From positions 186,001-250,000 of the forward strand of contig JADNRY010000008.1 of the NCBI GenBank assembly GCA_015501585.1: a stretch of DNA of 64,000 bases. Direction: 5' to 3'. Below, piece after piece: positions 1 to 12,398 of this stretch. The translations under genes were made by a program, and so were the position numbers. Source of the DNA: Rhodocollybia butyracea. Its lineage: Eukaryota > Basidiomycota > Agaricomycetes > Agaricales > Omphalotaceae. Position 1 is the stretch's first letter; each line of letters starts with the position of its first letter. The notes below the pieces were generated by a model. That model worked only from the letters and a program-made list of their open reading frames with translations. It searched no databases and was not told the DNA's origin.

Positions 1-1478
1 GAGCTACTTGCCCTCGATGACCAAGAGCTAGAGTTTAATCTCTTGACCGATATCACTACTATGGAGTTTGTCACAGAGTTTGACGCCCATTACGGACTGC
101 TTCCCTCAGCGGAGACTTTGCTGATACGGGCATACTCTGATGATACTGACGATCGTATGCTCGACGAGATCAAACCTCGGTTTATTGTCATGTTTGAGCC
201 CTGCATGGAGTTTGTTCGACGCGTCGAGGTATGTGTAGCCTCGATTTCTCCGTTTAAATCTCAGACAAGGCCATCCTACCAGGTATACAAATGCTCAAAT
301 CCGGGTCTGCCCGTCAGAGTATACCATATGGTGTATGCCAATTCATGTGAGGAACACAAGTACCTAGCCGGGATCCGGCGCGAGAAGGATAGTTTCGAGC
401 GCTTGATCAAAGAACGAGGGGTATAGTTATTCAATTTCCTTACGGGACTGTACGCTAATGCCTGGTTCTCGTGTAGTCTATGCTTTTGCCCATTATCGAA
501 GATCGACGTGCAGCCGAAAGTGACGCCATCATTAAAACGATTAGCTCCAGAATTGCTGGTGGAAGGCGGGAGTTGAATAAAGCCCCTTCTCAGGTATATC
601 TCATACATCACCGTCATGGATACATAGCATTAATATACCACATAGGTGATTGTGGACATGCGAGAATTCCGCTCGACATTACCGTCTTTATTGCATGCAT
701 CGGACTTGTTAGTCATACCTGCAACATTAACGGTTGGAGATTATATCATAACGCCTGAAATATGCGTGGAAAGGAAGAGTTTGGCGGATTTAGTGTCCAG
801 TTTCAATAGTGGCAGATTGTGAGTGTCCGAAGGAAATACTATCCAGGAAACTTCCTAATCACAAACTCAAGGTACACCCAGTGTGAGCTTATGTCTGTGC
901 ATTACAAGACCCCGGTTCTCTTGATCGAATTCGAAGAGGATAAAGCTTTTTCGTTTGAGGTGAGAAAAATGGGGGCGAATGAACGATCACTGATCTCACA
1001 TCAAAAGATAATATCCGATCTCAAATCCTACGCGAAGACCAACACCCGTTTTCCACCTAAAAAGAAACCCACTGGAAACCCAGCAGAGCACGATTACAGC
1101 TCGCCAACTATCCAATCAAAGATTGTTCTTCTTACCCTCAGTTTCCCTCGTCTACGCATCATCTGGTCGCCTTCGCCTTATGCTACCGCGGACATCTTCA
1201 ACGATCTCAAAAAGGATCGCGCAGAGCCTGATCCTGTGAAGGCTGTGGCCACTGGTGCAGAGGAAGATCCTGAAGCTGGAGCAGGTGTGAATGCAGCTGC
1301 TGAGGAACTACTTCGATCTTTCCCTGGAATCACCGCGAAGAACGTCAAACATGTTATGAGCAAGGTCCAAAATATTCGGAAACTATGTGAGATGGATCTT
1401 ACGCAGGTTCAGGGGATATTAGGTGCAGAGCCTGGAAAGGCATGTTATGATTTTCTACATAAAGGTGAGGGGAAATAA
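1..1478 (+). CDS. RAD1: XPF/Rad1 structure-specific DNA repair endonuclease, 5' truncated by the window edge
   Basis: Catalytic subunit of the XPF-ERCC1 (Rad1-Rad10) endonuclease, which cuts 5' of lesions in nuclear nucleotide excision repair. Six exons join in frame: 1-228, 283-420, 477-593, 646-818, 872-959 and 1008-1478, giving 404 residues plus a stop. The ERCC4 nuclease signature is intact: [15 protein letters not shown], then [19 protein letters not shown], which holds the family's GDX(n)ERKX3D motif near 740-785. The C-terminus has the tandem helix-hairpin-helix region ([19 protein letters not shown] and following) that binds the ERCC1/Rad10 partner in this family. The helicase-like N-terminal half lies outside the window. 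A low-complexity acidic and alanine stretch separates nuclease and HhH parts. No break is seen. Identification is firm. Confidence 0.95.
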
Positions 1479-1685
1479 TGTTGAACTACCATGCATTTTT
1501 TTTGCGGCAAGAATGTCTCAATATTTTGATTGGATTTTTTAACAAGCGCAAGTATGAAGTACCAAGGGCTTGCTTCAGTACTTGGGTCCGCTTTAAGCTC
1601 CAGTCGCCTGCTGATGATTATTGTCAAATTTGGTGGCATGACGTTACAACCTAGTTTCGTGACTATACAGAAGAAATTTTACTCA

Positions 1686-3976
1686 TTAAAGTACCATAGT
1701 GCCATATCTAGTACTCGTAAAATCAATCTCAATCCTACGTACATTTTCCGGCCTATACCGGTCGAAAGACGGAGGTAAAGGTTCACATAGTTCTTCCGAT
1801 ATACTATTCCTAGAATCAATAAGAGTGGATCCATAACTGACCGGTGAGTCCTCTTCGTGTTTCGGTTTACGTTCGATAATTCTGGAAACACCATTAGATA
1901 AAACAATTTAAAAATCGAAGGGTGCATACCCCTGCATGATCCTGGCAGTAGCCACTCTGTTCACGAATCTTTTGTGAGTGTTATCTTCATATATGTCTGT
2001 TTCGTCAACGATTTCTTGTGCGATCATTTCCTGCACAGAGTTATTAAGATGTTATAGATGGGTTGTATAAGGAGCGAGACTACTTCGATGATATCTAGAT
2101 GAGCATAAATTCAGTAATCAATAAGATGGGTAATCGAGTTGATACTTACCCTCTAGTGTTACAATTCCAATCGCACCCCCTAATCCTGGCGTCCGGGTTA
2201 TGAGCAGAAGATGAGCCCGGCCAGTCCGGCTACGTTGCATAAGTCCAGCTGAACTGACTCCAAAGATAGTCATCCGTAATACCCACAAGTAATTAAATGC
2301 CTGAAAGCAGCTTGTATATGGAAGGGCTTCTGGTAGGATCGACAACCGAAGACTGCGAACAGGGAGATTCAACGAGTGATCATATTGTAACAGCTATGGT
2401 GGGAACGAGTTCGTCAGGCTTTACAGCATGGAAAGGAAAGCACCAAGACCCTTTTCACTAGAAGGAGACCAATGAATCCAGAAGGGTCACTGTGGTCATA
2501 GACAGGAATTCTGGAGTATCCGCTAGAAAGGCTTAAAACGAAGTAGACGTAAACATTCACATTTGCCTAGTTTAAATGACCTCTCACATATAAGTTAACA
2601 TTTCTTGATCCAAAATGGCGTCAGCGTCGAGTTGGACCACATCCTACCAAGCCGAAATTTAGTGCAAGATGTAGACTAGATACGGTAGAATGCAATCGGG
2701 ATAGCCTACCTTTATCGGAGTCATTATCGTCTCGATACGTTTTGCTCCAAGCTCCAGAACACTGCTCAAAATGTTGATCTCCGCTTCTGCGAGGGGTTCT
2801 ACGCCGGTCCGATGAAACTGCAAGAATGATTTGAGCTGAGATTTTTTGTATGTGTGAGTATCGTTTGCTCCCAAGACACGATTCAAAAGTTTTGCGATGG
2901 GGTAAGATATAGGTGCTATGCTTGTTTAGAGTGAATGCAACAAAAAAAAAGGGAGAAATGGCTCGCCTGTCAACCACATAAGCACAAGTACTAATGGGCT
3001 AGCCTTTGCCCCAATGATGAGACCGTAACGGACGCATATCGCTTGGGGGATAATTCTGTGTCGTTAGACATTATTCAAAGCAATAAGAGGCAGGCATTAG
3101 TTTCTCACTCTCTGATCGAATTGGACCAAACATGAGAGTTAGGTCGTAGACTGAGAGCAAAAACACGAGTGGTACCCAAAAATTACTTTCTAGGTCGTCA
3201 GAGTCATCAGGGTGTTCAAGGTGGAATCTCTTACCGATACTAGCTGTTGAGATTAAGATAGCTGCAAGCCCCCCACCAATCTAAGAACGGGAATTATTTC
3301 ATCAGTTTATAAAGCAAAAGAAAACTCGCTTACAGCGTCATCAAGGAGTATTGGCAAGCTTTCGTTTATTACCTTGAGACGACACGGTCGGGTGAGTCGG
3401 TCATATAAAAGAAATGTATCGGACTGACCACGTTAGAAAGTAGTAAAACCTGACCAAGGTAGCCATGGAGTCAAGTTCATGTAGAACGTCAAGCGATTAT
3501 TTACCACTAGGACCCAGTATCGGCCTTTGCACATTAGTTGCAAGACTGGGAAATTGTCAATGATCTGTCCGGGGAAAGGTCCCACTCCTGACCTTTCCTT
3601 GCATTCTGTTTCTCCTTTGGACAGTCTGAAGCCACGGCAAGAACTTGAAGGCGCATCTCATCTAGACCCATCAGCCCTAGAGTCAAGCTATAAAGCCCTC
3701 GTTTGGCACTACAAGTTAAGGAGAAATTGCAGCTGTCTCGTACCCAGCAAATAATCCTCCTAGTAAGACCAGCAATGCGCAGACTGTCAAGTTGACGTAT
3801 ATATTACCCACCGAGCCAGCGGTCGATCCAATAAATATCGCAGGTTCCTTATGGTAGAACATAATGGAGGATCCAGAGTGCTTCCGGCGAAACTTGAAGG
3901 TACGGCCTTTAAATGTTATGTGTTCCCAGTGAGAGCGTTATCGGACCTCGTACACATGATTATCATCCGGATACAT
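1686..3976 (-). CDS. CNNM/Mam3-type transporter (DUF21 plus CBS pair)
   Basis: Ancient conserved domain protein family, with members that handle divalent metals such as Mg2+ at vacuolar or plasma membranes. The gene is cut into many small exons and is seen only by joining frames. In order: a proposed 10-codon first exon at 3976, DUF21 (LLVLLGGLFAG, LTLGLMGLDEMRLQVLAVAS, CKGRYWVLVVLLLSNV, VINESLPILLDDA, IGGGLAAILISTASI, IIPQAICVRYGLIIGAKASP), the linker ETIMTPIK near 2700, CBS blocks (GYSRIPVYDHSDPSGFIGLL, then LPVRSLRLSILPEALP and GGAIGIVTLE), and a tail IAQEIVDETDIYEDN. The last exon reads IIERKPKHEEDSP and ends in TMVL and a stop at 1686. All key family motifs are present, so the gene looks intact. 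The exact N-terminus is uncertain; ATG 3862 is an alternative start. Confidence 0.85.
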
Positions 3977-5231
3977 CGTCTTGAAACTATAGGCCTATGA
4001 AAACCACGGTATTTATTAGGTAGCGATTATGTAGGTATATGTCGTATATGTCGGTGATTTCAGGTCCAGCTCCCACAGACTGTGATTCCAAATCTCGAAG
4101 TATATATGGGCCGCAATCTTTTTCCCTTGAGGTTGGCCTTTTCTGGATGCATTTGAGCCAGGAAAGGCCAGGAAGCGAGTAAGCAGGAAGTTCTACGTCT
4201 TGGATTGCCAAGACATGCTAGTTGTCACTCCAGAGGTCATAGCCAGACGACAGTTTGATTTTGTTCTCGAATTTCTCGAATCTGGTACTTAACGGTGGTG
4301 ATATGGAAGAGGCTCGGGAGTCGGGAGTCGGAACGAGTAGCACTGGGCGCCTCGGTATTTACCACTCCTATTATTCTATTTCAATCTGGCCCGTACTAGA
4401 TGAGATTGTTAGTTTCCAAGATCTCCTGAAATATGTTCTACAAACGTCGAACAACAGTATCGCGGTACGATAATTCACGTGGGGCTGCAACCAGTGTGAG
4501 ACTCTTTCACCGACTATGAAAATTGAAATCAGAAACTGGCATGCCATAGCACAATGGGGATGGGATACCGGGACAGGAGTAAATGGAATGAACGACGATG
4601 GGGAGATGTACTATGTGGAATTGCCGTGTTCCGTACGAAGGCTGCTGTTCAGCATACAAAATTCCAGGAGATGATTGTCTGCTGAGTAAGTGGCGAGAAG
4701 AAAGAGGAACGCTAGCGTATCTTTGTTCCGGGGCGAATTCTGATTTGCGTCCCTTACCAAGTCTGGGGAGAATGCACTCATGTCTCCCATATGGCACATT
4801 GTCTATCTACTCAAGTGGATCGGGACCGCGCGCAGCATTATGGAGTCAGCCTGTTAATATTATTATTTTCTCCGAAGTATAACTCATTCATCCACTAAAA
4901 CTGAGGGCAAGGTCGGATCAAGGACTCTCCTCCTTCAGGCTCTAGCTCGTGACCTTCGAGGATAACATATTTGACATACAGAATGGGACCTCGACATCGA
5001 GAGGCTCAGTCAACTAAGAGCTACAGATTCCATTCTTTGTTAGTACTCAATTGTGCAGGCACTTGTTGACAGTACATAGTAGAGCGACAGCGTAATCAAT
5101 CTGGTGAATGTATATGCATGATTCAATGTATGTAAGTATATAGTACACAGGAGACGACAATGATAATGTACAAATGCAAGTATGGTCATGGGGAAAAGAT
5201 GAAAGGTTAAATTGTAGAACAGCAACATCAT
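3977..5231. other. gene-poor interval, 1.25 kb
   Basis: Only short open frames occur on both strands and none joins into a recognisable protein. About the last 200 bases (5040-5231) are AT-rich and are probably the 3' UTR of the LRR gene. The left part should hold the CNNM promoter. No repeat, tRNA or transposon signature was seen. Confidence 0.5.
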
Positions 5232-6902
5232 TCACTCGTCATCGAAATCCTCCTCTGTAAAAGTCACAGAAGCCAGCTGTACTGGCTGGACAAAGTCTTC
5301 GGGGATTCTCTCCACACTGCTTGAAGCTTGGGTAGGGGCATCTGAGGGTAAAGCAGAAACCAGCTCTGCGCCTCCACCGGTTGTAACAGCCGAGACCTGT
5401 TTTACATCAAGAAATGCTAAGCAATCCCTCTGACACCCCCTCCACTTCATAGGAATCTCGCCCATATTTTCCAGACCCGCTATGGTATTCTCCCACGTAA
5501 ATCGCTCCTCGACATGTTGGAAGAATAGTTGGTTACCAGGGTTTTCCAAGGCATAATGATGTGGTGATGGGCACAATCCTACTCCACTTACACAGTCCAA
5601 CTTGTGGGGAGGATGATTATCTAGAGAGTAACCCTTGACGATCCCTGGGATCGCACAATGCAGACGGTGCTTGACCAGCGCAGGCCAGTCTGAAGTAGAG
5701 TCAGGGAAAAGCTCATAAGGAAATTCAAGTTTGCAAGAGTATCGTTCTGCGCTGGATATAGGATTGGAGAAGGAAGAAGTGGAAAATAATGCTCGGAAGC
5801 AAATCTCGAATAACGAAGGTATGCCATATTCAAAGATAGTCTTGACAGAAGATATAGCTCGAGGTCTGTCTTGGAACAAGCGGGATTTGCTGGCAGTCCT
5901 GCTACGAGACAGAGTACGCTTGAATGAAGCGGGAGGTGGTATGAATGGATTTGGCTCCACCGAGAGTGCGTTTAGCTTCATATCCAGCATCTCTGCTGGT
6001 AGATATTCCAGCCTGTTATTAGAGACGTTGAGCTCCTTAAGGGATGTGAGTAAACAGATTTCGGGGGGAAGGACCTTGAGCTTGTTCGATCCTAAACAGC
6101 TCGTTAGTACCACTACCAAACCATCCCAGCTTGAGTATACGCACGGAGAGATAATACAGTCAGCCGACTGAGATGAAAAAGCTGCGGTGGAAGACGAGAG
6201 AGGGCATTGTCCGCAAAGAGTAAGCACATCTGGTTGCGGGGAACACCAGAGATGTTGCGTGTACTCGATGCTCGAGCAAGTAGGCGACTCTTGAATCGAT
6301 CATGAGCAGAAGTTTGCGTATCACGAAGAGGATTCGCGTAGTCAAACGCCGAGTGTCCCTCTAGAATGACAATGCTTCCCAGATCGCGTATGGCATCTTC
6401 AGGTAGGTAAGACAAGCCCTCGTGCCTAGAAAAACGCGTGTTTTAGCGAAAGATGCTGCATAATTCGCGACGACGCTTACTCGAAATTGATGTGCAACGT
6501 ACATTGCATGCACGCGCTGTCCACGACGTCCTTGAAGCGGTCTTCGGCTCGCGTCAAGTAATTCGGGAAGTACGAAACATCGCCTGGGTCAAAGTTAGCC
6601 TTGGACTCGGGTTCTGTAAGACTAGGCGGTTCCTCGATGCGGACTTTTTTCGACGTTTCCTTGGGTGACGTTGGCGGAGAATTCGATAAAGCGCGTTTCT
6701 CTTTTTTCTCGTAAATAGGAGGCTTTTTTACTTGTTTTGTAGTTCCCGCAAACGGGTGCTGAGTAGGCAGGAATTCCGGGGTAAAGTCATCCGCAGGCTC
6801 TGACCTAGGCGAAGAAGGTGGGGAAGAGTCGGGAAATGGAGATGGCGAGGAAGGAGGTGAAGAAGATGGTGAAGTAAAACGAATAGATTTTGAACCAGGC
6901 AT
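5232..6902 (-). CDS. leucine-rich-repeat protein with disordered N-terminus
   Basis: Three exons join in frame (6902-6481, 6425-6145, 6091-5232) for 520 residues. The first ~110 residues are Ser/Pro-rich and basic (SPSSSPPSSPSPFPDSSPP, KKEKRALSNSPPTSPKE), typical of a disordered region. The middle has LRRs: EGLSYLPEDAIRDLGSIVIL, LSRLPPQLFHLSRLTVLSL, RSNKLKVLPPEICLLTSL and KELNVSNNRLEYLPAEM. The LRR register is restored exactly by a 53-nt intron (6092-6144), which supports the splice. The C-terminal ~250 residues look globular, include the pair CQRDC, and end in an acidic EEDFDDE tail. Function is unknown; LRRs imply protein binding. The divergent neighbour is USB1, 535 bp away. The exon model is strong but the family is not recognised. 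Confidence 0.75.
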
Positions 6903-7437
6903 GAAAAATATAGCTACGATTTTGCGTCGTGGAAGTAGACGGACAAGACGCGGTATACGCGCCGATTTCTCACGGATTATATAACAGATTCCCTGCTCAT
7001 CGCTGTCCTCGACCAGTGCTGTCTCCTTGTGCTGAGCATGATTCTGGCGTACTTACTTGTCTCTGACTTGAACAAGTAAAAGTAGGTTCCACTATGAGTG
7101 TTTGCCGCGTATCTGATACTGGGTGTGTCCGTACTGTAGCGTAGTATGCAAAGTTGTCTGCACGGTGAGTACCAGCGATTCTAAACGTCGTTGGCTGAGA
7201 GGTTCTCAGATAAATCGGGTTCCATTCATCGTCTTGCCTTCTAATGAGTATAAACTTTCTCGATAAGATCTATTTCACCGGGTTTCGCTTTCTTACCGCC
7301 ACTTTCACCGCGGCCTCTCTTCTATATATCATTATCGTCAATACATTCATTGAGCAAAATATAAATCGAACAATATGACTGTACCTGTAAATTTAGCGCC
7401 CGTACACACGTTATTCCACACCCTTGGTTGAAGTTGG
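6903..7437. promoter_or_regulatory. divergent intergenic region between the LRR gene and USB1
   Basis: This 535-bp interval lies between two divergently read start codons and so must hold both promoters. No conserved small ORF, tRNA or repeat was recognised. A TATA-like stretch (TTATATAA) occurs near 6975. A 5' UTR intron of USB1 is possible but not demonstrated. Confidence 0.45.
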
Positions 7438-8451
7438 ATGAAAAGGGATCTTGCTCTCGTTTCATACAGCAGTAGCGAAGAAGAAACCGACGCCGACAAT
7501 CTGCAAGCCAGTACGGTCAAGAAAAAAAAGCAAGTCTCTGTGCGCATTAACTTGTATCACTCACGCTTACAATTTCGCCAGAAAGCTTCCCAGTCTCTCA
7601 TCTTCTTTGATTGTTCAAACGCCCAAAGATGACCCGTCTTTACACCAGGGAAGAATAAGGACTACACCTCATGTAGAAGGTCAATGGGCGTCACACGTAT
7701 ATGTGTCTATCAAAGTCGAGAAGCATTCTCCAATGTATAAGTTGGTGTTGGACGCTATTCATACTGCCAAAGAACTTGAACCTGCTTTACACGACTTCAA
7801 GCAGGATTTTTCCGGCCGATATCTGGAATTGCATATATCCTTATCGAGGCCCATCTTTCTGCGAACACACCAGAAAGATGACCTGAAGCGAACTGTCAGA
7901 TCACTGGCTGAAAAGAGCAGCTGGCAAGTATCACTCGTCTACACGTTGCATCTATGAGGCTCACGAGATTAGTCAGCTTCAAAGTTTCATTTACGACCTT
8001 TTCGGCTTTGACCAACGATGAACAAACGCGAACTTTCTTGTCTTTGGACGTGGGATCAGGTCATTCCGAGGTCGGTAATACAGCTTTGCGTAATGGAACT
8101 GTACTTATAGGACGACGACAGCTTCAACTTTTATCAAATGGTTTATTACCTTTCCTATCCAATTTACGCCAGAAAGAATATTATGCCATTCCGCATTTTC
8201 ATGCATCCATTGCATGGGCTCTCCTTGATACCAATACCACAAACGTCGCTACACCGGAGGAAGAGCAGCGTTCGCAGGCTGAGCATCCATCCGCCTTTCG
8301 AAAGATACCTCAACTTTCTCCATCGCTAATTGCAACTTTAAATGCACAATATGCTTCTACGCTGTCTTCCAAGTCTTGCAGTGTGTTCGAAGTTCAAAAC
8401 CTATGCGTTAAAATTGGGAAGGATGTGTCTTTCTGGATGCTCAAGGGCTGA
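7438..8451 (+). CDS. USB1: U6 snRNA phosphodiesterase USB1/Mpn1
   Basis: 3'-5' RNA exonuclease of the 2H phosphodiesterase family that trims the U6 snRNA oligo(U) tail and leaves a terminal phosphate in the nucleus. Both HxS motifs are visible: LELHISLSRP and IPHFHASIAWALL. The acidic serine N-terminus (SYSSSEEETDAD) is typical. Proposed exons are 7438-7529, 7582-7923, 7977-8074 and 8111-8451, giving 290 residues. The first two introns fit frame only if their donors are GCAAGT (GC-AG). For intron 1, a GT donor at 7534 with acceptor ending 7585 also keeps frame. The third intron (36 nt) is in frame and stopless, and its removal gives the expected VGRRQLQLLSNGL continuity. Family identification is strong; exon borders are moderate. 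Confidence 0.88.
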
Positions 8452-8540
8452 AATTGTCCTATGTTGCCATTATATTGATCTACGTTAGTGCGATACATTA
8501 GTGTGATAACTACTATAATGAGAGTCTTGTACATGCAAGT

Positions 8541-9790
8541 CTAGTCAAATGAACAAGTCTGCTGTTTATAAACGTTCCCTGACAGCAAAGCAGGTCCTAT
8601 AATAGTGAGCATCAACAACTGCCCACCTCCCCAACTCATCAAGACATATCTCAGCTGCTCCCATCGATGCAACGCACGAATCTCTGCCACAAAAGTACTA
8701 ATTGTGGTCAAGCACCCTGAGTATCCATCACTCAGGCCTTGGATGAGAGAGCACATATTGGGCGATATTGGCTTGTTAGTAGACTGAATGACGTGAAATG
8801 CAGCGAGGAGAGCAGTTCCGGTGAAATTGGCCACGAACGTTCCAAGGGGAAACCCTATCATCATTGGGTTCAGCACGGTCGACAGGAGATATCGAGTAAG
8901 GGCCCCAGGGAAAGCAAACAGGAGCGCTGCTGTAGCTTGGTGTCGGTATGGAGTTGGAAGAAGAAAATACGATAGAAGAGCAGCGACGTAGAACAATATG
9001 GACACGGCAGATATCGCATATCGGACTTTCTTCGTTGGAGGCTTGATTGTGGGCAGATACGGATGGATAATCCGAGCGATGTAGCCGCCGAAAAGCAGCG
9101 ATGTAGTAGAAATCACGAGCGTGAAAACGCTTTTACCGAGACCATCGATAAACTGCTAACGCCTTCAGTTCAGGGAGGCTTGAGAGGAGAAGGACACAAA
9201 CATCTTGAAGACCAGAACGATGAACATCTTCACTGTTTAGCCAAGAACTGAAAACATCCAGCTGCCAGCTTGAAAAAGTCGTGAGGGAGCCACAAAAACC
9301 TATACGTATTGAGACAGATCCGAAAATGCGACCAAGCCATTTTACCTGTAGTTAACGCGGTGTACAGTGGGGGATATCTACGAAATTGACGCGAGTGATT
9401 GTAAATCGTTCGAAACACTCACAATTTGCTCATGGGCTCTTTCATCTCCAAGCCAAATCCCATAACAAAACAGCCCAATCCCTGTACATAAGCCAAGGAA
9501 AAGATGCTCTGGTCATTATATGTGGTCAAAGCTTCGATTCCAAGCCTTGCTAAGAGGCCAAATATCGAAGCAGGGATGAGAAGAAGTAGTACGTGAGGAG
9601 CCAATGGATGGTATGTTGCTGACCGTGGCAATTGATGGTCATGATGAGTACTTGTTCTCCTAATGGGAGGTGGGACATCTATAGAATCTAGCGAGACATC
9701 TGATCCAACATTATGGATAGATGTATGCACTTGTCTGGGATAACGAAGCCTGGAGAGGTCTTTCTTGCCCTTTTTCATGGGAGTAAACAT
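8541..9790 (-). CDS. FEX1: fluoride export protein FEX (two fused CrcB domains)
   Basis: Plasma-membrane fluoride channel that protects fungi from environmental fluoride. Four exons (9790-9423, 9377-9346, 9299-9202, 9152-8541) give exactly 370 codons, close to the usual fungal size of about 375. Domain 1 has LGCFVMGFGLE and TGFCGSLTTFSSWQ. Domain 2 has GALTRYLLS, PLGTFVANFTGTALL and DGYSGCLTTISTFVAE. The GxxGSLTT/GCLTT signatures are the pore motifs of the CrcB family. About eight or nine hydrophobic segments are visible. A basic/Ser-rich N-terminal ~60 residues precedes the first membrane helix. The gene lies tail-to-tail with USB1 (89 bp) and 260 bp downstream of the MFS gene on the same strand. 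No break is seen. Confidence 0.93.
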
Positions 9791-10050
9791 CTGAAATGAA
9801 AATTTCCAGTCATCGATGACGTAGTAGACCGCAGATCTAGACCCGATCCGCGTGATTTTAATTTTGATTCCGTACTAGGGCGTCAATTGTCCTGATTTGT
9901 GCACACGGTTCTTCCTTGGGAGTACCGTGGGCCAAGGCTGCTTCAGTTAGCCTGAATTTCCCATGGCAGAAACTTTCGCTGGCTAGACGGCTCATTGGCA
10001 TTTCATACACTCCCCTACTACATACATTATTCTGTTCAAAGTACCAGTAC

Positions 10051-12398
10051 TCAATCCCCAGTTCCTGAAGCGGAGATTTTACCACCCAGTCCCCACTCAA
10101 TCCCTAGCCCAAATACAATCCACCCAATGGCGATGACACCTCCAGAAGCCGCTGGGAACACCCATCTCAGTCGGTTCATCACTTTCCCTGGTTCAACGCT
10201 CTTTAGCATTTTCTCGTCCGCCAAAAGCTTCTTTTCTTCGTTGGTCGAATCAGAGTCACTGCTCATACCCTCAACGTCCAAGTCATTGACACTGTGAGCA
10301 TCCACAGTCGGTTGCATTAATCCTCGTTTGGCTCTTAACATCCTTGTCACATTCTCTTCTAATTTGCTCGGCCTAACTTGCGCCAACCTCGCCGATGGCA
10401 GCACATTTGGGAACCAGTCCGCTATAATCCACAGCACTAACGCGATCCCAGTACAGATGAACGCATAGATGAGCCATAGCGTGACCGCGGAGTCTAGAGA
10501 AGCATTGGGTGTATCATCTTGAAGTTTTCCAGCTGCGGTAGTGATAATGACAGCGGAAGCTTGGATAACAGATTCTACCGGATTATAAGCGAAGACGATT
10601 TTCAAACGCGGTGAGTTGTACTTACTCTTGATGGCAAAAGCAGTCGCAAACCATTGAGGATCCGTAATTATACTTCGGATGATCTCAACTTGTGGAGCGG
10701 CAGTCAGACACTAAAAGTAGGCGCACTCTTAAGAAATACGCAGTTCGAGCGACTGGGAGGCTTACCGTAGCGAAAGCATAGAAAACATATGCCGCCACTG
10801 AATAAATAAAGAAAGGTATGAGCGGCATGCAAATATATAGCATCTCACTCGCCAAATGTAGGAACCGAATGAGAAAATTTGAGGAGTAACATTGATACAA
10901 GGAACACCAATCCAGATGCGAGCACTGTCATTTCAGTTAGTCCGTTCTCAAATAGAGTTCGAGTAACTCAGGACACGTACAAACCGATACCCTTTGACCA
11001 TATACATCAATAAGTAACCCCACCACAGGAGTCAGGCACGCTGGAAGGAGCAAGTAAAAGCTTGATACCCATCCAGCAATGACTGCGCCTTTTTTGAGAC
11101 GCTGTTGCGCGAACTGACTGAGGAGAAAAGTCGGATAAATTATCGTGCAAACAAAAACCATACTAACGTTGAGATGGAAACAAACGATTGGATGCCAGCA
11201 TTTTCGAAAGCTGTGAACATAAGCACAATCCTGAAAAGAGTACGCATCAGTTCTTCAGAACTTCCGTATGCTAAACAATGATTGCAGATCACCAATAGGT
11301 AACCGGAAGCTCTTTTATGGCCTTCATACTGAAGACCCCACGTCTAAGGTGACCCTTCATTGTCGTTCCATCTGTATGGTCGGTAACTTCGTACTTGACC
11401 ATAAGCCATCTATCCAAAAAGTAAACCGAGACTGCACAGATAACGGAGAACAAAGCAATGATGGCGGATATCCATAGCGCCCAAGCGTAGGTTCCGAGAT
11501 TGGTGGCGATGATGTTGGCGGTTGATTGTCCTGTGAACTGCGCAAGATTTGCGACCCCCCTTCAAATACAGTGTGTATGAGTCGAAAATAACAATACAAT
11601 GACCACGAGTGACCTACCAGATTGCGCCGATTGAAAAAGCAAACCCACCTCCTCTAGCAAAATACGTAGAGAAGATCCGATGCTGGGAGTTGTCTAGTGA
11701 CCCGTCCCCAATAGCTGCTATGACCTTTCCGACAATGAGGACAGGATAGTTGTTGAAATTATTCGTTGCGCTCCCGGCCATGATGACACTACCGCCAAAA
11801 TGGAATGAAGCCATGACGACGGTAAGGAGAGGTCCTCCCCATTTATCGATACAGAAGCCAAAGATGATGCATAGAAAGGTATTTACCCATGTGGGAGTGA
11901 GATAAAATTACTTGGAAGAAATATGACATACAAGGTTCGTACACGCGACCACAGTGGCAAACTGGGAGTTGTTGATTTTCAGCTCTTTGATGATAGTAGT
12001 CTTGAGAGCTCTACAAAAGTTCAGCAGTTGACGGATATACAGTAGACTTGCAGCATACGTGATTAGACCCTAGGGAGCAACATCAGTCAGTCAAGCAGTG
12101 GCATTGGACAAGTAAATGCAGACCTACATTCGACCAGTGGTTTCCGACTGCGCGCTAGAGTGTCAGCGGGCGTGCTCCGGGAGCGAACAGATTACCCACA
12201 GCTAGCTAAACAGGTTAACACTAAGATAGTAATCCTCCAACCCAAGGGTAGCTTAGGTTTTCTAAGGGGCAATGACGGATCAGGCTGATGGTTATCAGAC
12301 TCTTTGTCTTTCTCAGACTGTAACCGCGTTTCATGTTCCCCGGAAAATGCAGGAGACGAATAACGTAAAGTTGGTTCGTCGAGGGATTGAGCAGCCAT
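10051..12398 (-). CDS. major facilitator superfamily transporter (MFSD1-like)
   Basis: Multi-exon membrane transporter. The first exon has a polar N-terminus (MAAQSLDEPTLRYSSPAF) followed by LPLGWRITILVLTCLASCG, the start of TM1. Later exons carry VLIVGKVIAAIGDGSLDNSQ, YFARGGGFAFSIGAIW, ANLAQFTGQSTANIIATNLG, YAWALWISAIIALFSVISA and VVGLLIDVYGQR. The last exon has TLWLIYAFICTGIALVLWII, a long loop with DSDSTNEEKKLLADEKM, and a final TM near WVFPAASGGVIAIGWIVFGL. The GKVIAAIGDGS segment resembles the MFSD1 branch. Substrate is unknown. Exons are separated by many short introns between 10.6 and 12.2 kb, and I did not fix every border. Stop is at 10051. Confidence 0.7.

Noticed and set aside
7924..7990. 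A frameshift mutation in USB1
   Set aside because: A GC-AG intron explains the frame change, and both HxS motifs are intact.
8541..9800. Fluoride riboswitch near the fluoride exporter
   Set aside because: Known fluoride riboswitches are bacterial and archaeal, and no matching pseudoknot was seen.
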